Of a stretch of 12,228 bases of DNA, positions 1-7,964 are shown piece after piece. The notes below the pieces were generated by a model that did no database searches, was not told where the DNA came from, and saw only the letters and a list, made by a program, of their open reading frames with translations. Position numbers and translations under genes: made by a program. The stretch spans positions 2,849 to 15,076 of the forward strand of contig NWUY0300048344.1 of the NCBI GenBank assembly GCA_004151065.3. Reading direction: 5' to 3'. The first letter of the stretch is position 1, and each line of letters begins with the position of its first letter. This DNA comes from Larix sibirica (taxonomy: Eukaryota; Streptophyta; Pinopsida; Pinales; Pinaceae).

Positions 1-480
1 CCACCTGCACAACATATAAAACTGGGTTACAAACACGGCTAAAAAACAAGATCTCAGAATCAGGAAGATCGGGCTCCACAACCAACAAAATAATCATAAT
101 TATTTTTTTCCCAAAAAATATTTTGCAGGAAAACCTAAGAGAAGTTGCCCCCCGCATTCATGGATGTCATCCCTAGTAAATATTTCAATGTATACTAGTG
201 CATCTCACCTAGGGGGATTCAAATTAATCATCCGCAAGCACACAACTAGCCAAATACCCAACAATCTTATTGATAACCTATTGAACGAACCCCATGATCT
301 TAAAAAATTGAGTAATTTTTAGCCCTACATAATGGGTCTAGAAGAGGTTGCATCATATACCTACAAGCTATGGCAATTTTCTAGCCTACCTCACCTTGTG
401 ATGAACGTTGAGATAAATCCCAAGGTTATTATAAACATGCACGACTCCTTGGATAGTTCAGATTGGAACCTTTCCAAAAC
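1..480. other. Unidentified AT-rich sequence
   Basis: No gene is recognisable. On the minus strand the first roughly 150 bases are free of stops in one frame up to the window edge, but the translation resembles nothing I know. This stretch lies downstream, in reading direction, of the RNase H remnant at 500-948 and may be a further decayed part of that retroelement. That link is inference from position only. Confidence 0.3.
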
Positions 481-499
481 AATAATTTAGTCCTATCTA

Positions 500-948
500 T
501 TAAGAAACATCAAATATCCTCATCATATTGATATACTTGTGAAGGTTCATCATTGTTCGAGATGTGAAAGCGACATAGATAAACTATAGGACAATCATGG
601 TGATCCTTAAAAAATATTTATTGGACTATGTTGCATAAGCAACAAGTTTGTTTGCAACTGCATTTAACTCTCTATGCACATATGTTAGATTGAATGACAA
701 GAATTTGTCAACTAAATCCCAAATCAAAGGAGTATATGTTTTCAAAATTTTCTTTTAAGGATTGTACTTTATCTTAACTAAGTTGTAAGTGCTTACAACT
801 TAATTGTACAACCTGTTCTAAATGTAAAGATATTCAAAATTGATATAAATTTTGCATTCAAAATTAAGTAAATTTGATAATGAATGTAACTTGTTTGATA
901 ATAGAGCACAATACCAGCCCCATTACCTTTGACAAAATAAGCACCATA
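500..948 (-). pseudogene. Second RNase H-like remnant of a Ty3/gypsy-type polyprotein
   Basis: The minus-strand translation begins YGAYFVKGNGAGIVLY, which matches the start of the RNase H domain of plant Ty3/gypsy polyproteins of the (F)DGA-SKEGNGAGIVL type. It ends with LSFNLTYVHRELNAVANKL, the IPRE.N..AD.LA block that closes that domain (about 720-629). A weaker tail (about 605-515, containing DEPSQVYQYDEDI) fits the acidic stretch that follows the domain in related proteins. The middle, including the expected NN.AEYEAL block, is too decayed to follow. Two catalytic aspartates are replaced: DG reads YG and the final AD reads AN. Stops and frame changes are present, so this is dead. The family match is from memory of domain patterns and the lineage is uncertain. 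It lies directly downstream of an integrase remnant that probably belongs to another element. Confidence 0.55.
779..802. repeat. Perfect 11-bp inverted repeat
   Basis: The arms taagttgtaag (779-789) and cttacaactta (792-802) are perfect reverse complements around a 2-base centre. The repeat lies inside the decayed RNase H region, so it is more likely chance or local duplication than a regulatory site. Confidence 0.6.
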
Positions 949-956
949 TTAGTTAA

Positions 957-1825
957 TGTCAGATTTTGCTTGATTTGATTTAGGGCATTAATATTGTTGT
1001 CCTTTAGCATGCGCACAATCTTCTAAGGCTCCTTTAAATGATCTTTTATTGTTGAATCCTTGATGTTTCACTATTTGAAATCCTTGAGTTTAGGAAGATC
1101 ATAACCATAGAATGCTATAAATGGTGACATCATAGTGGATATATTGTAAGTGGAGTTGTACTACCATTCAACTAGATGTAACTACTTGTTTTGCTTGTTT
1201 GTGACAAAAGAAGGAAGATTTACTTCTACACATTTTCTCATGATCTATGTCTGTCCATCAATTTGTTGGTTATAAATTGAGTTCATGTTTAGTGTAAGTC
1301 CTTGTTTAGAAAACTCCTTTCAAGAGTTGTGCTTGAATTATCAACCCTATCACATACAATTACCTTCGAAACCCATGCAACTTATATACATATTTGAGGA
1401 GGTCTCTACATTATGCTTTGCTAAATTTGTCTCCTAGATTCCCATAAAATGTGCATATTTAATAAATCTTTCTACAACAAATATTTCACAATTCCTTCCA
1501 TATATTAATAATCCATTGATGTAGTCCACATAAATTTCCTTCCACTTTTAACTTTGGATATGTAAAGATTGGAGCATCACTAGATACAGAAGGCTTTCAT
1601 TTACGTTCCCTTGGCATGTGTCATACTATGTTACATGCTTTTTGACATCATCATGCATTCCCTTCCAATGAAATGATTGTATACCATTGTAGTAGGTTTT
1701 GAAAAATCCTACATGTGTTTTTGGTGAATCATGGGATCCCTTCAAAATCTTGTATTTAAACTTTGATGGGGATGGTGGATAAATTTGACCCTTGTACCAC
1801 AAGATGTCAATTTTTTTCAATTCAA
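957..1825 (-). pseudogene. Decayed Ty3/gypsy integrase
   Basis: Integrase inserts retroelement cDNA into the chromosome. The zinc-binding segment shows SHDSP, VGFFKTY, SFHWKGMHDDVKKHV and TCQ. The first cysteine of the CxxC pair reads Tyr (1623-1625) and sits beside a TAG stop (1626-1628). The core keeps the first catalytic Asp in YVDYINGL (codon 1524-1526) and the second in VIVCDR (codon 1349-1351). The third catalytic residue, the Glu expected after DGQT, is a TAG stop (1245-1247). Further on, MSPFIAFYGYDLP (1130-1092) matches the conserved MSPF.ALYGYD block after the core, then LKDNNINALNQIKQN (about 1009-960). These motifs fall in several frames, so there are indels as well as stops. The gene is certainly non-functional; the identification rests on the ordered set of motifs. 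Confidence 0.8.
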
Positions 1826-1989
1826 ACTTTGCATTTTTATTGATGTTTCTATTAAGGTATGAGTGTTGGGATCCTTGGCATATTTTAAGCTAACTTACTT
1901 CATCCATTTTAGTACCTCTACTAATCTGACACATGGCATTTCATTATCCTTCTATGAAAGGATATCCATTCCTAATTTTTCTTTACCTT

Positions 1990-2182
1990 TTTTTATGTAT
2001 TATTTCTAGATTTAACATTGCTAACTCTTCTATCAAATTAGGTTGTTCAATGGTTGAAGTCTTCCATTCTAAAAGGTATTAAGGTTGATGTGATTTGTAT
2101 GCATTGAGAATTTACTCCCTAATAAAAGGTGTCACCATTTTGTTAAGGCATGCTTGATAACTAGCATTTCCTTATCATCTTG
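1990..2182 (-). pseudogene. Ty3/gypsy RNase H C-terminal remnant
   Basis: The minus-strand translation contains KEMLVIKHALTKW (about 2172-2134), then a stop, then HLLLGSKFSMHTNHINL (to 2081). This matches the K.LLA.VHALK.W.HYLLG..F...TDH.SL block of gypsy RNase H, which degrades the RNA strand during reverse transcription. The conserved Asp of TDH reads Asn (TNH). Further residues to about 1990 follow weakly (LEW-like and NLIEELAML-like stretches in shifting frames). The domain is cut off at its N-terminal side at about 2183, where a tRNA-like sequence begins. It leads directly into the integrase remnant, as expected for one polyprotein. Confidence 0.7.
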
Positions 2183-2300
2183 GTGAGCTAGCTCAAGTGG
2201 TTGAGTCCTTTGACCTTCATGCACAAGGTCTTCAAGTTGGTTGTCTCTATTTCTTTCCTCACTCAATGTCCCTATCAGGTTAGTGCCTCTAATTAGTTTT
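2183..2300 (+). mobile_element. Possible tRNA-derived SINE head
   Basis: TAGCTCAAGTGG (2189-2200) fits the RNA polymerase III A-box consensus TRGYNNARNNGG exactly. It is followed 26 bases later by GGTCTTCAAGTTGG (2227-2240), which resembles a degenerate B box (TTCAAGTT core). The order, spacing and a G-rich start (ggtgagc at 2183) fit the tRNA-like head of a plant SINE. The arms that would close a tRNA acceptor stem are not present, so it is not a working tRNA gene. The 3' end is not defined because no poly(A) tail or target-site duplication is evident. It begins just where gypsy homology ends, as expected for an insertion or recombination point. Confidence 0.45.
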
Positions 2301-2528
2301 GTGTAAATAAGCTTACTATAAATATATTTCTACAAGTTTCTTCAACGAGACAACACTAACAATAGAGAAAAACATGATATTGAACCATAGTCTATTTGTA
2401 CATATCTAATGGATAAGACCAAATTTAAAATTCCTAATGGGTTGGGATAAAAATAATTAGTTTTCAAAATGAGGAAAATTATCCACGTCTTTTGTTCTAA
2501 AGGTTTATTTGTGGAAAAACCTCTCTCA

Positions 2529-2543
2529 AACACACACACACAC
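2529..2543. repeat. Short (CA)n microsatellite
   Basis: An uninterrupted CA run of about seven units lies just outside the left arm of the large inverted repeat at 2552. Confidence 0.85.
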
Positions 2544-2551
2544 ATTTACAA

Positions 2552-2902
2552 CTTGAGAGATAAAATAACAAGACCTTTTATATGTTTTCATAAACAAACA
2601 AATTTCCACATCACCTTTCTAATTGTTTCTAAAATTGCCTCATTCAGAAATGAATATGTATAATTTGACCCAAAGGATAATATGTTTTCAAACAAAGGAT
2701 CAAAACTATTATTCATACTTAATAAAAAAATTTACCTTGTTGATAACATAGTTTTGATCGTTTGAAAATATATTATCCTTTGTAGTATGTGTCAAATTAT
2801 ACATATTCATTTTCAAAATAAGGAAATTTTACAAACAAGTAGAAAGGGGGGAATTTGTTTCTTTATGAAAACATATAGGTCTTGTTATTTTATCTTTTCA
2901 AG
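2552..2902. repeat. Long imperfect inverted repeat (foldback/MITE-like element)
   Basis: The left arm (2552-2709) and right arm (2748-2902) are reverse complements over about 155 bases, with small indels and scattered mismatches and roughly 85% identity by eye. A 38-base spacer separates them. Long shared blocks include the outer taaaataacaagacc, tatatgttttcataaa, then gaatatgtataatttgac, and the inner gatcaaaactat. A transcript would fold into one long hairpin. No coding capacity is present. The layout fits a foldback transposon or MITE, or two inverted copies of a repeat. I could not define a target-site duplication, so the superfamily is unknown. The outer ends (cttgag/cttgaa) are the last clear pairing; homology may extend a few bases further. 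Confidence 0.8.
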
Positions 2903-2990
2903 ATGTACATTATATATAACTATGATATTGAATGCAGTGTATGTTTATACTATATATTGTATATCATATTAGCATATAACACAATATTCA

Positions 2991-3974
2991 TGTAAGTGCT
3001 CATGTAGAGTTCCTACACATTTATTTCATATAAGAAGATATGTATAAGCAATTTTATCTACGGTTTCTTTCAATAATAAGCAAATTGTATACTCATTCTA
3101 TTATTCTTTACAGGAAAGTATCACATATGGAAGCAACAATTTAAATATATATAGTTTCACAAAATTTTGTGGTAAAGAAATACTTAAAAATAAATTCAAC
3201 AAGTGGAATACATGTTTATCCCGTTCGAGAAGTCATGAAATTTGCAGCAAGCTCAGCAATACCCCAAACTAATTTAACTTCCCAACTTACCAAGAACAAT
3301 CTATCCCACTCCTTGGACTAGATAACTCTAAGAGTTTCTTTGGCCCATGTGCCCAAAGCTCTCAGACATAATAGTAAGCCCTCTTTCACCCCAAAATTCA
3401 CTCCAAGTTGTTCCACATAAAATGTCCAGAAAGAAAAATCAACCCCTCAACAATTGAGGATTCTTCCTCATATCTCCATCCTCCACCGACTCTCCCTTCC
3501 CATCTCCCCATAAGCATTCAATTCCCCTTCTCACCCCCACATGGCTCTCCATTAATAGGCATTACATAACAAAATCAAATCCTATCTAACTCATCGATTA
3601 AATTCACGAAGCAATATTTCTCGAGAGAATAAAAAACAAATTAATGAATTAAATATATTAACCTAAAAATGTCTCATCTACAGTTCATTTCTTATTCATA
3701 ATCATTTTAATAACATTATTAAGCCTAATATTATTTACCAAACTTAATTATAGAACACATGATCAACCATCCATATAATCTTCATTAACATATATATTAC
3801 ATTCAATAAACATACTGGCACACGTGTGTAAGGGGTGGGTATGTATCTAGCATGCATATCCTCATACCTATGCTAATCATATGAATTTATCAAAGTATTT
3901 ATTACCCTATTTTGATGTAAATCAAATTTATGTCCAACATATAATTGAAATCACAGTGTGGAGCATTACATGCA
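2991..3974 (-). repeat. Probable LTR of a Ty3/gypsy element
   Basis: On the minus strand a polypurine tract (3975-3984) is followed at once by TGCATGTAATGCTCCACAC, a plausible LTR start at 3974 or 3970. At about 2991 the minus strand reads gagcacttaca, so the two ends form an imperfect terminal inverted repeat (TGTAATGCTC against TGTAAGTGCTC) of the kind that bounds LTRs. That gives about 980 bp. The interior has a purine-rich tract on the minus strand (about 3550-3440), common in transcribed LTR regions. The element would be oriented like the Pol tail at 5070-5291. No second LTR copy is in the window, so the ends are inferred and the left end is the weaker of the two. Confidence 0.4.
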
Positions 3975-3984
3975 CCCCTCCTTC
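3975..3984 (-). promoter_or_regulatory. Candidate polypurine tract (plus-strand primer of an LTR element)
   Basis: The minus strand reads gaaggagggg immediately before a TG-starting candidate LTR. In LTR retrotransposons such a tract resists RNase H and primes second-strand synthesis. Just upstream the minus strand can be read as SNFETKFLEGGV, resembling the tail of some gypsy polyproteins, but that match is weak. Confidence 0.4.
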
Positions 3985-5069
3985 AAGAAACTTTGTCTCG
4001 AAGTTAGAGTTAAGAGGAAATATACGAACCATTGTGAATTAAAAAACAATCATCTCATAATTACATTATTCATTCAACATTTGACAATTCAACACTATTG
4101 AATAAGGAAGATCAAACAAGTAGTATCAAAAGATTAATTTATTCATTTATATAACAAACACTAGGTACTAGGAACAAGAAGAATAAATTCTTCCCAATTA
4201 AGCTCATAAATAGCTTGCATTCACCCATCCTCCCTAACCTTATTGCACTCCCTTCCTATCATTCCTTTGTTGGTATATACCATGGCATTGGGTATACCGA
4301 TCTAACCATCTATAAAACCACAAAGGCAGAAGCATCGACTACATCGAACTAGCTTCCCTAGCAGGCAACTGGCAGTCATCATCACACATCTTGGGGAGCA
4401 TGTCCACCACAACCCTCCCATGACTCCAAGTTTAGAGGATACATGGCAGGAAACTCCTCCACTCCTCCTAATAGTTCCAGGGATGCTCCCCAATAATGAG
4501 TCCTACTGTGCCACTACTATGTCTGAGAGTTTTGTCAATGAATAACCAGTTTGGGTGATTGCATTACCTATTATTAACAACACTTGCACACATATCATAA
4601 CATATGAATACATATATCCATCAAATGTTTCCAAACATATCAATTTATCCTTGATGCCCATGGCATTGGACTAACCTCATATCATATGTAATAAAAAAGA
4701 AAAAACACTTGGCTAGAACTAGCCCATGTACCTGCACGTTAGCTTACAGGATCAATAATCAAGTATAATTATCCTCATACATTTGTGCCATCACCAACCT
4801 GTTACCATCATTTTCAACATAACCATGCATGTTCGTAACTGCAACAATACATCATATTCTCAATTATAAACATAATTTAAGATAGTATTCATGTATTGAA
4901 AGTACACAAAAGGGAGAATATGACATTAAAACCATAATCACATGAAATAAATAAATTCTTGTGAGACTCCACATAAGTATAAGTATGTCCAAAATACTAG
5001 TTCCATCAATATGGTCGACTCTAATGCATAAGTAAAGATGTGCAAGATAAATTTTGATTGTTCCCAATA
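3985..5069. other. Non-coding interval between Pol tail and polypurine tract
   Basis: If the Pol tail at 5070-5291 and the LTR at 3974 belong to one element, this is its 3' untranslated region, read on the minus strand. Small open frames at 4302-4493 and 4864-5073 (minus) resemble no known family and contain no recognisable domain. The second overlaps the Pol tail stop and has low-complexity hydrophobic composition. I see no RNA gene here. Confidence 0.35.
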
Positions 5070-5291
5070 TCAAAATAGTCCGGGATAATCACGACGGATG
5101 GCATCTGCATCCTCCAAGGTAGGAAATCCTAGGCTATATTTGTCCCATTGGACCAAGTCTACTTGGTTAACAAGACGATTCTTCATTTTTCAAGCCTTAT
5201 GCTACAATATGCATAATGGTTCAACCATAAAAGTTCCCCCATTCGAGACCTGCAATTCCTTCCAATGAATTTTGTGAGTCTCATCGGCCAC
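5070..5291 (-). pseudogene. C-terminal tail of a chromovirus-like Ty3/gypsy polyprotein
   Basis: A single minus-strand frame of 73 codons ends with a TGA at 5070-5072. It contains FMVEPLCIL, then HKA.KMKNRLVNQV, then LVQWDKYSLG, then PTLEDADAIRRDYPGLF. This follows the pattern at the end of plant gypsy polyproteins with a chromodomain-like tail: EP..IL..R.RKLRNR, then V.VQW..Y....ATWED....R..YP.LF. The tail may help target integration to chromatin. Two in-frame stops (after CIL and after HKA) and loss of the W in ATWED show it is not functional. The integrase that should precede it is not recognisable upstream; 5306-5600 is noise and the SINE at 5626 lies beyond. The match is to a family pattern from memory, not to an alignment. 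Confidence 0.6.
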
Positions 5292-5305
5292 ACACTAAAA
5301 GAGAT

Positions 5306-5608
5306 TCATTAAGAAATTTTCATTTTTAACATGTTGAAGAGTGGTAGCTAACCTAGACTAACCAACACTATTTCAATGATAACCCTTTTATAAGATATTT
5401 GATTTCAGTGATTCCAAATAAACATTGAAGTAAATTAATAAGTCTATCTCTTATAGAAATAGGTTTTTAAAGTACATTGAACTTCTATGTCAAGTATGAT
5501 GAGGAACAAACTGCATAATAGATTTGTTTTCAATTTCCAACTTAGACCAACAGTCGTTATTTTGGGACAACATTTTCTTCTGATGTCCAATTGACATGAC
5601 TCTAGTGA
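5306..5608. other. Unidentified AT-rich sequence
   Basis: This lies between the Pol tail and the SINE. By position it may be decayed integrase/linker of the same gypsy element on the minus strand, but no motif survives. Confidence 0.3.
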
Positions 5609-5625
5609 GAGAGGAAACTAGATTC
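5609..5625. repeat. Target-site duplication, left copy
   Basis: gagaggaaactagattc matches gagagaaaagtagattc at 5832-5848 in 15 of 17 positions. It directly abuts the poly(A) end of the SINE, which appears as T9 on the plus strand. Confidence 0.75.
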
Positions 5626-5831
5626 TTTTTTTTTGTAATTAGGGGAATCGATAACCAGTTTGGGCTCGCACTCATGTGACATGGGGTTGATTCCAATATG
5701 TTGCCACTATACCCCTAGGAATACCAACATTGCCCCATGCGTGGTACATAGATCTATGAGGTTTGAACCAACGATGTTGCAAGGAGTGCCTTAACAGTGA
5801 ACCCTATCGCCAAGCAACCACCCCAGGGCGG
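5626..5831 (-). mobile_element. tRNA-derived SINE with poly(A) tail
   Basis: Read on the minus strand, the element starts near 5831, carries TGGCGATAGGG (5812-5802, close to the pol III A box, with one consensus A changed to T) and, 32 bases on, GGTTCAAACCT (5769-5759, matching the B box GGTTCRANYCC at all but the last base). It ends at AATTACAAAAAAAAA (A9 at 5634-5626). Seventeen-base near-identical direct repeats flank it. Body, promoter boxes, A tail and target-site duplications together define a SINE of about 206 bp, mobilised by a partner LINE. Two differences between the duplications suggest moderate age. The family name is unknown to me. Confidence 0.75.
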
Positions 5832-5848
5832 GAGAGAAAAGTAGATTC
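5832..5848. repeat. Target-site duplication, right copy
   Basis: This is the partner of 5609-5625, at the tRNA-like head end of the SINE. Confidence 0.75.
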
Positions 5849-7489
5849 ATATAACTATATCCAATAGAAATACTTTTTAAAAATATTTTTAATTGTCGTG
5901 TCAAATCTATTTCAAAGAAAATTTTCAATTACCATGATAAGACAATATTGTCAATCCTACATCATCACTTTATGATGCCAGATCCACTCATATGTCAGAT
6001 AAAATGTTGGATGGTGAGTATTACAACTAGGTCTCATTGGAAATGCATGAGTAGATATGCGCACTTTTCATCAATAGGGGAAAATGATGTAGGAAATTTC
6101 CAATACTATGCTACCAAGTGAGAGCAATCTACATGGAAACATACTTAAATCGTTTATATATCCTCAAGCAACAAACCTAGATCAAGAGGTATAAGGCACA
6201 ATAGGATGCATTCTTAATCATTGACAAATACACCAATGAATTTAAAATCAAACTCATGAATTTCATGGACTTACCTTGAGATGATTGATTTGAATATCTT
6301 GTTCTCCTCTTGTTGATGAAATAAACTTATTCTTGATTCTCCTCCACTTCTGTAGTGTTGGTCGTTGGCCTAAAAATCACGATGCTCTTCAAGAGTAATG
6401 CCACCAACAATACTTTAAACACCAATACTTTGAGCTAGCATCCACTAATATTTCAACCAAATATACTTTTAAGGATGAAGAGATAATGTGTTTTTTTATA
6501 CAAGGTATTGAACTGAGGCTTACAAGGTAGGTGGCGGTAATGTATGGGTAATGAAGGTAGTTAGTTTGTTGAAAAAAAAGAGTATGCATGGAATGATTTA
6601 TAGATATGACATATAGGTTGAAACATGGCATCACACATGAATACTTTTTAATCTAAAATCCAATCAACTATGGAAGAAACAAATGACTCTTTAGCAACCT
6701 AGAAACATAAGGTAACAACAAGGGATTCCATAGCAAGTAAATGTAGAACCAATATGTAGAAATAGGTACCCATGTTTTTCTAGCATCATAGGAGTTGAAT
6801 TAATAGATTGGGACTTTATTTAAAACAAGTTAAATGAAATGCATGCAAGGAAAATGACCCCTATCATATTTCTCTTATCTTGTCATTATCCATCAAAACA
6901 TGATATAACAATGGATACCAAACATAAACATGAGATGAAGTGGAGTGATCAATTGTCCCTAGAATAAAATTTAGATTATGCATGCTTGAAATTAGTCATT
7001 GGAGTAAAAGGTGAATAAAATAGATGGGAATAAGGTCGATAGCTCACACACAATATGAAATTGTTCTTCAAGGATGAAAGTATTCATAGTAATGCAAAAC
7101 TAAAACTGTTGCTGGTGTTTTCACACTAGAACATGCCAAAAGGAACCTACTAAGGTTTATGGAAACCAAATTAGAGTTTCAAGAAGGGTGCAAGCTAAAC
7201 AAAATAAATGACAGAAATACAAACTAAACTAAGCATGTGCATAAAACAAATCTAAACTAATATTGCAGACATTCTTTAACAAGAATTCAACAAATGAAAG
7301 AATTATTTTTGTATTATAAGAATGGGCTATATGTGGAACAAGGAATACTGCATAATAGAAATGGAAAGGATACCTTGTAGCCTTATAAAGTAGAGTGCTC
7401 TTAGTTCTCCTCAGCAACCCAATGTTCTCCAACTACACGTCACAAGGTGCAAAATCTCCAATAAAGATGAAACTAGAATGCTCAAAGGG
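5849..7489. other. Unidentified AT-rich sequence, no recognisable gene
   Basis: Neither strand shows a domain or motif I recognise. The longest open frame (minus, 6389-6634, 81 codons) has no family resemblance and a composition typical of random AT-rich sequence. The segment from about 7100 rightwards may be the start of the LTR-like repeat that continues to 7964, judged only by continuity. Confidence 0.35.
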
Positions 7490-7576
7490 GATTCATGATT
7501 TCAATGGAAATTTCGAAAGAGGAACGGTATATGAAATGAATGAAGAAAGGTTATGAAATGAGGGACCTTCACACTC

Positions 7577-7586
7577 AATATATAGG
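7577..7586 (+). promoter_or_regulatory. TATA-like box
   Basis: aatatatagg lies just upstream of the 24-bp tandem repeat. In AT-rich DNA such matches arise by chance, so it only has weight together with the LTR-like layout. Confidence 0.25.
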
Positions 7587-7590
7587 AAAA

Positions 7591-7638
7591 ATGGTTGATG
7601 GTTTTTGTGGCCAAATGGTTGATGGTTTTGGTGGCCTG
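7591..7638 (+). repeat. 24-bp tandem duplication (two copies)
   Basis: Copy one (7591-7614) and copy two (7615-7638) share atggttgatggtttt followed by a gtggcc core, and differ at three positions or so. The length is a multiple of three, so the overlapping open frame is kept. Confidence 0.8.
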
Positions 7639-7798
7639 TGGTATTTGGTGACTACTAGTATTTGGATAGGCATTAGGTTTTTCCCCTTTTGTGGGATTTT
7701 ATCTTTTCCTGCTTCTTTTCTACTTTTTTGGAATTTTCCTATTTTTGGGGATTTTTCTCTTTTTCCCATTTTTAAGGAATGTGCCAACTTCCCTCTTT

Positions 7799-7964
7799 TG
7801 TGGAAAGAGGAAATATCCAAAATATTAATTATGAGCCAATTTAATTTTCAACTTTGGGATTTTAGACAAGTGAAGGTCAAAGTGGTGGAAATACAAAGTG
7901 GTCATGATGTAAGGATATGGTGTGGCTAGGGGATGAGCAAGGTGGACAATGTTTCGGTGTTAAC
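7799..7964 (+). repeat. Direct repeat, left copy flanking the LINE fragment
   Basis: It matches 11067-11232 with about 15 differences (two of them single-base indels) over about 166 bases. The first 35 or so bases after the N-aligned position are identical. It ends at ggtgttaac, exactly where LINE homology begins. It is far too long for a normal LINE target-site duplication. Confidence 0.9.

Larger units (their letters stand above)
955..2182 (-). mobile_element. Ty3/gypsy LTR-retrotransposon fragment (RNase H to integrase)
   Basis: Minus-strand homology runs in the usual Ty3/gypsy order: RNase H (about 2182-1990), linker, integrase zinc-binding region (about 1820-1610), integrase core (about 1535-1200) and a post-integrase motif (1130-957). 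No LTR, primer-binding site, gag, protease or reverse transcriptase of this copy is in view. The upstream end stops abruptly at about 2183, where a tRNA-like SINE head begins. The downstream end meets a second RNase H remnant at about 955. There are many stops and frame changes, so the copy is old. Integrase followed by an MSPF...FYGYD motif suggests a chromovirus-type lineage (inference). Confidence 0.75.
7490..7964 (+). repeat. LTR/promoter-like unidentified repeat, left part
   Basis: The segment has a TATA-like stretch (7577-7586, aatatatagg), a 24-bp tandem duplication right after it (7591-7638), and then a pyrimidine-rich tract with tttt/ggg alternation (about 7675-7780). A 129-codon plus frame (7540-7929) spans all of this, but its product is low-complexity, Phe-rich and unlike any protein I know. 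I treat it as chance openness. The last 166 bases recur at 11067-11232, so this is repeat DNA interrupted by LINE sequence. An LTR of an unknown element is my best guess from the TATA-like box and tract layout. Confidence 0.35.

Noticed and set aside
2183-2260. Functional tRNA gene
   Set aside because: A- and B-like boxes are present but there is no acceptor stem pairing; it fits a SINE head better.
2461-2482. Third copy of the foldback arm sequence (similar to 2811-2832)
   Set aside because: Only about 22 bases match, imperfectly, with no extension into the rest of the arm.
3144-3165. TATA-like tatatata on the minus strand as the LTR promoter
   Set aside because: It would lie near the far end of the proposed LTR, a poor position for a promoter, and such runs are common in AT-rich sequence.
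4302-4493. 63-codon minus-strand frame in a less AT-rich patch as a coding exon
   Set aside because: There is no known motif; it is Cys/Gly-rich by composition, with no splice or gene context.
4542-4555. 14-bp identity (ataaccagtttggg) with 5651-5664 as a second SINE fragment
   Set aside because: The match stops at once on both sides, so chance is as likely.
6389-6634. 81-codon minus-strand open frame as a gene
   Set aside because: There is no recognisable domain, no neighbouring gene structure, and its composition is that expected from AT-rich noise.
7540-7929. 129-codon plus-strand open frame as a gene
   Set aside because: The product is low-complexity and Phe-rich, includes a tandem 8-residue repeat, matches no family I know, and its end lies inside the duplicated 166-bp repeat.
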